Assembly: GCF_037975245.1 (NCBI RefSeq)
Contig: NC_092569.1
Location: forward strand, 9,595,001 to 9,659,000
Direction: 5' to 3'
Length of the DNA: 64,000 bases
Source of the DNA: Apostichopus japonicus
Taxonomy: Eukaryota > Echinodermata > Holothuroidea > Aspidochirotida > Stichopodidae
Shown: positions 1 to 8,616 of the stretch, in pieces
Layout of the letters: every line of letters begins with the position of its first letter
Position numbering within the stretch: the stretch's first letter is position 1
Made by a program: the position numbers and the translations under genes
Notes under the pieces: generated by a model
Seen by the model: only the letters and a program-made list of their open reading frames with translations
The model's database searches: none
What the model was told of the DNA's origin: nothing

Positions 1-508
1 ACTAGATTTGGCATATATAGTCGGAATGGGAAATTTATATAAAGAAACTCTTCCAGTTGTTAATTGTAAGCAATGTTTATTGCTGGATTAAGAATCCTGG
101 TGATTTTCTTGAATACCATGAGGTGTATAATATCATCAATGATGTGTTGCTTTAAACTTATACGGCGTTGGATATTATCTCGCAAAGATAACATCATTTC
201 GCTCTGCATGCTTTACTTTGCATTCTCTCATGGCTTTATGGCCCACTTCCATCTTATAAGAACACGATGTTCGCGCGATTTTTAAAAAGATTTCATCTTG
301 ACACTAACAACTATGAATGTGATCAGGTGTATAAATTAAGTTCAAATGAAAACGCTTGTCATATCAAGTTTAACATTGTATGTTAGTATATCGTTTCATA
401 AAATTTCATATAAATTTCATAATGTCCATAAATACCATGGTGGGTAATAATAGTAAATGAAGACACCACGTTAAAACAATAGTCTTGTTTGCTCTTGTCT
501 CGTTATAG
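1..508. other. Left-edge intronic sequence upstream of the W0 tail exon
   Basis: I see no exon, RNA gene or repeat here. The 70-codon plus-strand frame at 73-285 has no domain character. The stretch ends in a plausible acceptor (AG at 507-508), so it is most likely the 3' part of the intron between the W0 transmembrane exon, which lies outside the window, and its tail exon. Confidence 0.4.
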
Positions 509-1901
509 GTATCTCTCGAGGAAACTCGTTAAGGATGTTAGAAAACTGTTGAAAGTCTCAGAGTTTAAAAGGAAACTACCGAGCTTAGACAATCGTAATT
601 ACAATTTAGCACAGCTGCACGCATGTCCAACTGCTGTACCATCTGACTCACGTGAGGGTGTGTCGATCGATTTCTTATCGATAGGCGATGATACGGAAAG
701 AGGTCATTTTACGTCTGAGCTGTCCACGAATGTATCTGAAAACGATTATGCCATCGTTTCTCTCGATGCGGCAAAAGAAAATGCAATGTGCCAAAAAATG
801 AAAGAAAATGTTAAGCAGTATGATCTTACATTTGAAACGTCGACGAAGACCAGTGAAATACAGAGCGGCATTACCAACACAAATATGGAATACAATATCA
901 TATATGGAAAGGATATGACATCAGCAACACTACCATCAGTGATTCAGTCTCATACTGACAACCAGATGTTGAGCGAGTATGCGCCGCCTGCTTATCACGT
1001 GACAGACGCTCACAAAACAAAATTGTATCAAAAGTCGCAGACGAAACGAAAACTAGATGATGTTGAGGCTTATGCAGTCCCATCACCTGGTTTGGATGTC
1101 GATACTAATGCAGTCACATCACCTGGTTTTGATATCGAGGCTTATGCAGTCTCATCACCTGGTTATGATGTCGAGGCTAATGCAGTCTCATCACCTGGTT
1201 TGGATTTCGAGGCTTATGCAGTCTCATCACCTGGTTTAGATGTTGAGGCACATGCAGTCTCATCACCTGGTTTAGATGTTGAGGCTTATGCAGTTTCATC
1301 ACCTGGTTTTGATGTCAAGCCTAATGCAGTCTCATCACCTCGTTTAGATGTTGAGGCTTATGCAGTCTCAACACCTGGTTTTGATGTAAATGCTAATGCA
1401 GTCTCACCACCTGGTTTTGATGTCGAGGCTTATGCAGTCTCATCACCTGGTTTGGATGTTGAGGCACATGCAGTTTCATCACCTGGTTTTGATTTTGAGG
1501 CTAATGCAGTCTCATCACCTGGTTTTGATGTCAAGGCTAATGCAGTCTCATCACCTGGTTTAGATGTTGAGGCTTATGCAGTCTCATCACCTGGTTTAGA
1601 TGTTGAGGCTTATGCAGTCTCATCACCTGGTTTTGATGTCGAGGCTCATGCAGTCTCATCACCTGGTTTTGATGCTGAGGCTTATGTAGTCTCATCAACT
1701 GGTTTTGATGTCAAGGCTAATGCATTCTCATCACCTGGTTTAGATGTTGAAGCTTATGCAGTCTCATCTCCTGGTTTTGATGTTGAGGCACATGCAGTCT
1801 CATCTCCTAGTTTTGATGCTGATGCTTATGCAGTCTCATCACCTGGTATTGATGTTGAGTCCTATGCAGTCTTATCACCTGATTTTGATGTTGAGACTTA
1901 A
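509..1901 (+). CDS. W0 receptor: last, cytoplasmic tail exon with tandem Tyr/Ser-Pro repeats
   Basis: The reading frame is open from before 489 but has no ATG. I start the exon at 509, after the acceptor AG, with one base before the first full codon. That is the phase 2 entry left by the transmembrane exons of the W2-W4 paralogues, so this is read as the tail of a receptor whose outer part is left of the window. The first ~50 residues are basic (juxtamembrane-like). A ~140-residue acidic/Ser/Thr stretch follows, with tyrosine sites such as DYAIV and EYNII. About 23 repeats of the type DVEAYAVSSPGF come next. A TAA at 1899-1901 ends the frame inside the repeat array. There is no catalytic domain. 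Tyr and Ser-Pro sites suggest a phosphorylated scaffold tail, which is inference. It could instead be a low-complexity secreted protein. The reading frame itself is secure; membership of the WSC family is moderately supported. Confidence 0.6.
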
Positions 1902-1955
1902 GCAGTCTCATCAACTGGTTTTGATGTTGAGTCTTATGCAGTCTCATTACCTGGT
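1059..1955 (+). repeat. 36-bp coding minisatellite, about 25 copies
   Basis: The period is exactly 36 bp (12 codons, so frame-neutral). The key residues are Y/N/H-A-V-S-S-P-G. The codon for the variable residue is TAT, AAT or CAT. Of 23 complete copies, 12 have Tyr, 7 Asn and 4 His. Tyr alternates with non-Tyr in the first 12 copies, which gives a 72-bp higher-order period. About 1.5 further copies continue beyond the TAA stop. Confidence 0.9.
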
Positions 1956-2375
1956 TGGCGTTATAAGAATCATGTTTATTGATATAAAGCACCGGACCGT
2001 CGTGTGTCAACCAATAAATGTTAAATGTGTTTAGTAAAATTTACAAATTATATCAACATTTAGTAAGGTATTAGTATCACCATAACAGCAACTTGTGATT
2101 TTTTTTTTTTTTTTTTAAGCGGATGAAGGAAGTAAAGAAGCAAAATACCCTATATGACCTAAGAACTTTGAGAAATAAAAACAAATCAATAAATACGACA
2201 TTTGTTTCAGAGATATGTTTCTACAAGGCAAATCAGTTTATTAGCTGTATGTGTTTATTTCTATTTCCTCGTATTTGCTTTGACACATCTCCGTGTCATG
2301 ACTTCATAGGTCTATTGATTTACTCGAGCAAACTAAAGAATACATATATTGCAGGACTATGAACGGAACTTTTGT

Positions 2376-2514
<139 letters not shown>

Positions 2515-3134
2515 TTATAAACGCCCCCCCCCCCCACTCTCGGTACGATGGCGAGCAAGAACTATCTTACCGTCGCGCAGCTTCTACATGACTAAGCTAA
2601 TCACTGCCATCGAAATCAATCAAAGAGGGTGAATGTGCGACCCAGATTACATTACATTACTTAAACACTCGGTTCATCGATGAAGCACTGTGGGTGGGTG
2701 GGGTTCTTGTCCCCTCGATCCCTAAATTTTCCCGTGATGTGCGTTTTTGCAGTTTCAAAGTTGTTCCCCCAAAATGCCCTCATCCCCCCACCCCCTCCCA
2801 TCTAACAACTTGCAACACCCCTAGCCTTCCCTCTAAACTGTCTAGAAATACTGGTTCCGCCGCTGCTTCTAAAATAAGTTAAATAATTTTAAATATTGAT
2901 TCTATATTGATTTCTTGTCTTGTGTCATTAAATAATATGTCGGTTGGCTATACTTTCCAGTCAACATATGCTATCTTTCATCAAATATCAGTTTTGTCCT
3001 TAACAAGATTTGATCTATTTCAGTTTGTAAGACTATTAAATCATGTTCCATATTACATCAGCCATGGCAACAGAACAATGGTTGATACAAAGACTTGTAA
3101 CACTTACACAAAGTATGTAAGTACACTTAAAAAG

Positions 3135-3386
3135 CACTGTAACCCTGTTTCACAAGAAAGCAATAGTGGGTTTACATGCCGTGCCACTTACAACAGCCAC
3201 TGCAATAATGCTTCACTAGAAAGCAGTAGTGGGTCTGCATGCCTTATCAATTACAACATCCACTGCAATACTGCTTCACAAGAAAGCAATAGTGGGTTAA
3301 CATGCCTTAACACTTACAATAACCACTACTACTTCACAAGAAAGAAGAAGTGGGTTTTCATGCATTACCACTGGCTCTAACACTAA
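3135..3386 (+). repeat. 63-bp tandem repeat, 4 copies
   Basis: Copies start near 3135, 3198, 3261 and 3324. The last is degenerate. Each encodes a Cys-, Asn- and Ser-rich 21-residue unit (such as HCNTASQESNSG) within an open frame. Whether it is translated is unknown. No signal peptide or splice context supports a gene. Confidence 0.75.
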
Positions 3387-4661
3387 CTACATCACTATGT
3401 TTACTGTAAAACAATGACCATTATGGCGATCATCCTCGGAATTGCAACAACTATTTCCAAACTGTTTTGCAGTATTGGTCAGCAAAGGCATATACAATTC
3501 ATTTAATTTGTACATTTTTAAATGAAATAAAATCAAGAATTCCTATGATATAGACTTCCATACAAGGTATTTTAATATTGATTGAAGAACATTTACTGCC
3601 ACTTTTAAGTCGTTGTTTGTTTGTTTTTAATCTTCAAACTACTGCTGTAAGGAAATTTACTTCATCAGTGCGTTCTTTTTTATTGTTTGGAGTCGAAAAC
3701 CATGTATATAACCATTCTGCACAGTTCGCAATATGGTTACGGTATTTTTTTGTTTTTAAACGTCCTAGTACATCTTCAATGTTTACCGACCCGAACACTA
3801 AGTCTTGCAAATGTTCTAAAGCAGCTTGTAAAAGTTATCAATAGATAACAAATGATCTTTAGAAGTTCTTGTCTCGTCTAAACTTTATCGATTTATTACA
3901 GTATATCTATAACACTCTGGTTTAAATTAACAAAAACCCAGTTACTCAAAGCATTGTGTATAGCAAATCCTTAAACAAAAGGACGGAGACTAAACAGCTA
4001 ATGGAAAACTTACTTGTTTATTGCTTAGCAACTGAATTTAGTTTTCATCATCGAATCCTGGTTTCGAGTCGTGACGCTTAATATGTAAGTTATTTGCTTT
4101 AATTTATGATCCTCATACTCTATGACATTTTTGTTTCTCTAAATAGGTCTTTACTCTAAATTGTCTACATCACCTGCTACAGTCTTTTTTTTTAATAATT
4201 AGCTGATTATATTACTATATGTTAATTTAAAACCTAGAGGGTAAAAGTGACAGTTTTAATGAAGTTCCTGTGAATGTCCCCAAAACGTAAACAAATCAAA
4301 TATTAACATTTCTATACGATAGGAAAGAAAATAAGTACCATTTGCATCCTGAAGCTATATACACAAAATGTTCATGTATATCAATTAGTATACGTAGTTT
4401 ATTATTGGTAACCGTTTAAAACTAGCTACAGAGGTGTTTGAAAACCGTTTTGTCCTGACAGAATTGCTCAACATCAGTCCATAAAGATCGCGAAAAGTGG
4501 ATATGTCTTGCTATGTTTCGTTGCAACAGTGTAATACACTTGAGTACATTTTTATATCATCTGTTGGATATCTAGAAACATCGGCTGAGGACTCAGTGTC
4601 TTTAATTATTAGCCTGCCCTCACCCCCTCCCCCACCCCTTCTCCCTTCCCTTCAACAAAGC

Positions 4662-5153
4662 CTAAAGTCTAGTTTCGTCAAAGCGTTTTGGGTGCGTTTT
4701 CTTGTCAACAACAGCGTACGTGTTGTCCACGCCAGCGAAGTTCCTCTGTAATGGAGAAGTTTCATTCTGTTTCATGCCATTGTATTCCGTAGAAGAGGAA
4801 CTATTTATCCCGTTCCTGCTGCAGTGGTTCTCTTCATCCCCATGCTCGTTTACTTCATTAAAAGTGACTTTAGTTTCTTGGATACTTGTGAGATGCCGTG
4901 TGGTATCTTTGTCCTTAGTATCATCTTTAGTAGCCACATCATTATCATCATCATCATATCCGTTATCATGCACATCTTGTGGAGTAGTTTCTGAAGACAG
5001 TACAGATGATGTCTTGGTTTGGGCTTTACGGTTCACTTGTGAATATACAGAGTCCATATTAGGCATGATGTCTTTTTTAGGTCTTCAACAGAGGATTCAC
5101 TTCCTTCTCTTTCTTTCACTTTCGTCCTCTTTTCCGCATCCCTAAGTCTTCTT
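4662..5153 (-). CDS. Minus-strand receptor: cytoplasmic tail exon with ITIM-like motifs
   Basis: Read on the minus strand, the segment starts after a candidate acceptor (AG at complement of 5154-5155) and ends at TAG (4664-4662). It begins with a very basic juxtamembrane-like segment. An acidic Asp/Asn/Ser/Thr-rich tail follows. The tail contains SVYSQV, which fits the ITIM consensus S/I/V/L-x-Y-x-x-I/V/L, and near the C terminus NTYAVV (YxxV). A candidate acceptor enters in phase 2, matching the exit phase of the minus-strand transmembrane exon at 6125-6215. The basic segment and the long tail frame are offset by one base at an A run near 5074-5079. This may be an assembly indel, a real frameshift, or a sign that the true acceptor lies just upstream of the tail frame. 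Likely role: inhibitory-type phosphotyrosine signalling tail (inference). Confidence 0.5.
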
Positions 5154-5159
5154 CTAACT

Positions 5160-5612
5160 TCCATAAGGATTTTATGTGAACGGTACCTATTAGTGTTGAT
5201 AAATGAAATCAAAGACACACATAACTTCCATAAGGATTTTACGTGAACGGTACCTATTAGTGTCGATAAATGAAATCACAGACACAAACATAACTACAAT
5301 AAGGATTTTATGTGAACGGTACCTATTAGTGTTGATAAATGAAATCGAAGACACACATAACTTCAATGAGGATTTTATGTGAACGGTACCTATTATAGTG
5401 TCGATAAATGAAATCAAAGACACACATAACTTCAAAAAGGATTTTATGTGAACGGTACCTATAAGTGCTGATAAATGAAATCAAAGACACACATAACTTC
5501 AGTAAGGATTTTATGTGAACGGTACCTATTAGTGTTGATAAGTGAAATCAAAGACACACATAACTTTGACAAGGATTTTATGTGAACGGTACCTATTAGT
5601 GTTGATATTAAA
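5160..5612. repeat. 67-69 bp tandem repeat, 7 copies
   Basis: Each copy contains the conserved core GTGAACGGTACCTATTAGTG. The GGTACC sites fall at about 5182, 5249, 5318, 5385, 5454, 5521 and 5588. The array abuts the acceptor side of the minus-strand tail exon, and the last copy runs into the candidate splice site. Confidence 0.9.
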
Positions 5613-6124
5613 ATCTGAGGTATCATATAATTTAGTAATGTACAAAAGTCGTACCTATCGACAAACTTTATTCGCATTCAATACGCATATGTTGCCATAG
5701 TAGTACCGTACCGTGCATGTGATAAAATAACTGAATTATGAAACAGACACAGGCCGCATGACTTTGGTGAAGTTGGTGTACGCATGAAAGTACGTCATGA
5801 AAATAAAGAGCTGATCTGATCTTGAAGTTCATCTCTTGTTTTTTTTTCATTACAATATTACACTATGAACTTGATCTTTTAAGAAGCACTGCTATGCGTA
5901 GTATAGTATAATAATGACTCAGATCGTGTCTCGAAAAGTTGGGGGTTTGTGGACAACTCTGACATCCACAGGGGGTTCGTGGGGGATAATGTTAGGGAAA
6001 CCCTGCCCTATAGCGTAAGATATAATGACTAAATTTACTTCTCAATTGAAGTACAGACGTGTGAGATATGTCCAAAAGGTACTAGAACGTTTCCATTACA
6101 GATTTGTTGCCGAGGTAGACTTAC
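5613..6124. other. Intron of the minus-strand receptor
   Basis: It lies between the minus-strand transmembrane exon and the 67-bp repeat array. I see a GT-rich patch near 5938-5985 that may be a decayed element, and nothing coding. Confidence 0.35.
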
Positions 6125-6215
6125 TTTTGTATCAGCAATACAAGTCCAATCACTGTCACGCCTCCCAGGATGAAAGATATGATCACCAAAATTACGAAAA
6201 GCCATGTTATGCCCT
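6125..6215 (-). CDS. Minus-strand receptor: transmembrane exon
   Basis: On the minus strand an acceptor (TTTCAG, complement of 6216-6221) is followed by 91 nt of open frame and a consensus donor GTAAGT (complement of 6119-6124). The exon enters in phase 1 and leaves in phase 2, as in the transmembrane exons of W2-W4. It encodes about 25 hydrophobic residues (WLFVILVIISF, then GGVTVIGLVLLI) ending in a Lys, a typical single-pass helix with a positive inner end. It pairs with the ITIM-like tail exon at 4662-5153. I could not find extracellular exons for this gene at higher coordinates; that side holds a Penelope-like fragment, a SINE and the plus-strand relic W1. The exon is short, but splice sites, phase and hydrophobicity agree. 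Confidence 0.55.
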
Positions 6216-6259
6216 CTGAAAGGAAATATAAATTTGAAAATGAGGTTTGTTCAAAAATA

Positions 6260-6880
6260 ATTTCGGGATGACACCCCATTAGGGGAAAGCAAAACAGAAA
6301 CTACAGGATCATCGCCCTGTACACAAAATTGCAAAACGTGCTTACTTGTCGATTCGACCAGGGCCTTTCAGAGCAACCAAACCAAACGCACGTTCCAAAT
6401 TCGGCACAAAATTAACTGCCTATCCAAAAATGTCATTTACCTCATCTACTGCAATATTTGTAACTTACAATACATTGGAGAGTCAAAAAACACTCTTAGA
6501 ATGAGAATGACACAACATAGATCGGCGATCAAAACAAAAAAGATCTACCAACCTGTTGCAAATCACTTCAATCTCCAAAATCATTCAATTGAGAATTTGC
6601 GTGTTATTGCCATTGACCAGAACGATTCTTGGACAGATAAATCTAGGAAAGCGAAAGAAAATTTCTGGAAACTAACCTTAAAGACAACGGCACCATTCGG
6701 TTTAAACATAAGAAACGATTTGCCGTCCCAGATAAACCAAAACAATTCCTTTACAATTACGACGGAATCGGATTAAAATAATCCGAATTTCTAAAACTTC
6801 TGCTTAATTCAGCAGAAATCAGTAAGTCGCTTTGCCCTTACAACCATGCCGACATCTCCTCTATAAAACAGTTTCAATTC
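6260..6880 (+). mobile_element. Penelope-like element fragment (GIY-YIG endonuclease end)
   Basis: An open frame from about 6388 to 6776 encodes a GIY-YIG-like N-terminal signature (YLIYCNICNLQYIGES, then KNTLRMRMTQHRS). A HFN...HS segment follows, as in the C-terminal endonuclease of Penelope-like retroelements and related GIY-YIG proteins. The sequence before about 6388 is frame-shifted. No reverse transcriptase is present. It lies in an intron or intergenic space of the minus-strand receptor. Family assignment rests on motif resemblance only. Confidence 0.5.
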
Positions 6881-6965
6881 CTGCTACTCCTTGTCACTTT
6901 CGGTGATCATGCACTGAAGAAGAGCTAGTTTTGCTCGAAAGCTCTGCAAAAACCAAGCATTGGCT

Positions 6966-7057
6966 ATATATATATATTTATATATATATAGATAGATATA
7001 GATATATATATATATATAGATATATATATAGAAATATATATATATATATATATATAT
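6966..7057. repeat. TA-rich microsatellite
   Basis: Interrupted TA/GATA dinucleotide tract directly beside a tRNA-derived SINE. Confidence 0.9.
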
Positions 7058-7135
7058 CGAGCCCGAAACCTCCCAATTGCTAAGCCTCATTGCTTCAAAC
7101 GCCACCGCCTTTATCAACTCGGCCACAGAACCAAT
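7058..7135 (-). mobile_element. tRNA-derived SINE, minus orientation
   Basis: The minus strand reads TGTGGCCGAGTTG (A-box-like), then GAAGCAATGAGGCTTAGC, then GGGCTCGAT (B-box-like). It matches the tRNA-related heads found before W3-W6 and ends in the TA tract. The cloverleaf is poor, so it is a retroposed copy and not a tRNA gene. Confidence 0.6.
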
Positions 7136-7470
7136 ACATGGCATTATCCAAGCTCTCTTGTTTCTGTCATTTCTAGGGAACTCAATAAAAAAATGTACAA
7201 CTTTATTAAAATCCATTAACAGTATTGGAGACAATCTAAAATAAGAGCGGGATCACGTGGGTTCGAGTCGTGCAGGGCATACCCTGTTAACATCTTGTAA
7301 ATTTCTTGTTAATGTCTCTTCACCCATACGCTGATGTGTATGGGCAAATTCAAAAACAGTTGCTCTAGTACTTTCAATTCGTTGTTACAGAAAACAAAAC
7401 GAAGCATGACTATTGCTATGCGTATTTAGAAGCGCACTTTTTCCAAGATTGTGTACACAACCGAAAATAT

Positions 7471-7504
7471 ATGTTCTGGATACTGTTCTTACACATACTG
7501 CCGA
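7471..7504 (+). pseudogene. W1 relic: possible signal-peptide exon
   Basis: ATG plus ten hydrophobic-rich codons (MFWILFLHILP) end at a GTAAGA donor in phase 1, as in the other signal exons. It is unusually short, and its sequence does not resemble the W2-W6 signal exons. It lies 195 bp before the WSC-A relic, far closer than in other units. Confidence 0.25.
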
Positions 7505-7698
7505 GTAAGAAACCGAAATCATCGTTCTCCAGGCATTTATCAAAACCATTCATGGTTTTGCCTTTTTTTTTAATTATAGTTTTCGTTGGCTACGGTTGCC
7601 TTATTCGCAATATATTTTTAAAACCATGCTTCGCCGAGCTATTCGTTAAATGTTCAGTCACAATGTAAGCATGATATGTTTGTTTTGCACTCTTTCAG

Positions 7699-7974
7699 CC
7701 GTAGGTGAATACATTGGTTGTTTCCCCGCAGCCAATGTAGTACCTTCTATGATGATCGCGAAAGCGCGCAGAAGTAACTTAACAGTTTATATGTCTTCTG
7801 GCATCTGTGTTATGGGTGAATCTGATATGAATGGCTCGCAGTATGGAAGCCATCGTTACTGTAGTAACCAAACGGAGAAAATTTGACCCGAGGTTAGATG
7901 AACCGGGACAATGTAACACCGCATGTAACGGGCCGCCATTTGCCTATGGAATGGAGTGATAGCTATATACAATG
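7699..7974 (+). pseudogene. W1 relic: decayed WSC-A exon
   Basis: After TTTCAG the phase 1 entry and YIGCF opening match WSC domains. The C-terminal end (NGVIAIYN, then G|GTAGGT donor) matches as well. Between them the frame has shifted twice. A TGA follows NQTEKI at 7885, and a second shift lies just before the NGVIAIYN end. Several conserved cysteines are lost: MSSGIC instead of MCSDIC, and RYCSN instead of RCYCGN. Confidence 0.7.
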
Positions 7975-8313
7975 GTAGGTTTTAGGCCGCAATTGTATCA
8001 TGGTAATTGTTGCAACCGTTTTCTAAATGTCTATCCTGAAAAATTCGCATACATCGAAGACTGGTCACTTACAATTTAAGAGCTCAGAGAAGAAATTTTT
8101 ACTGAAGGATGTAGTATCATGCTGGAAGAAATCAGATATTTGACTTCCTAACATATCATGAGTGACATCGGTGTGACGTTAGGCTATGAATATATATCTT
8201 ATGAGATTACTTAAATCAGTAGTCTTTGATGTCGTTCATAAATTTAACTTCTCAGTTATTTGCAGTTTGACATCAAGTTTCTTATCACAGTAGGCTAATA
8301 TTTATTATTCCAG

Positions 8314-8616
8314 CTTCAACTTACTTTGGATGTTTCAACTATTTTCCAGATGATACGATTTACTTTGGTGGAAAAATCCTTAACTTGATTCCAAAGATTT
8401 GTTTCGATATATGTCGTGGCTATCGATTTTATGGCCTGGCACAAGGGAGTAGATGTTACTGCATTTCTCATATAGCAAACACATCGAGGGAAGATGTTGA
8501 TTGCTATGGTAACGGAATACCATGTGAAGGAGCAGAAAAATATGGAGGCTCTAGGAACCTTGCAATTTGGGAATACAAAACAGAAACAGTAGTAACAGAA
8601 GAATCAATAGAGTACG
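8314..8616 (+). pseudogene. W1 relic: WSC-B exon, frame still open
   Basis: The exon starts after CCAG in phase 1, runs open through YFGCF, ICFDICRG, GSRCYC and PCEGAEKYGG to AIWEY, and ends at a plausible donor (ACG|GTAAAT) in phase 1. It has 7 of the 8 expected cysteines; the usual CGG reads YGG. It is strongly diverged from the W2-W4 WSC-B exons. Because its partner exon is broken, the unit is read as a pseudogene, although this exon alone could still be spliced. Confidence 0.65.

Noticed and set aside
1059-1955. CRISPR-like array from regularly spaced repeats
   Set aside because: Repeats are contiguous without unique spacers, lie in a coding frame, and the genome is eukaryotic.
4702-5145. 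147-codon plus-strand frame opposite the ITIM tail exon
   Set aside because: It is Ser/Leu-rich antisense of an acidic minus-strand coding sequence, without domain or splice context.
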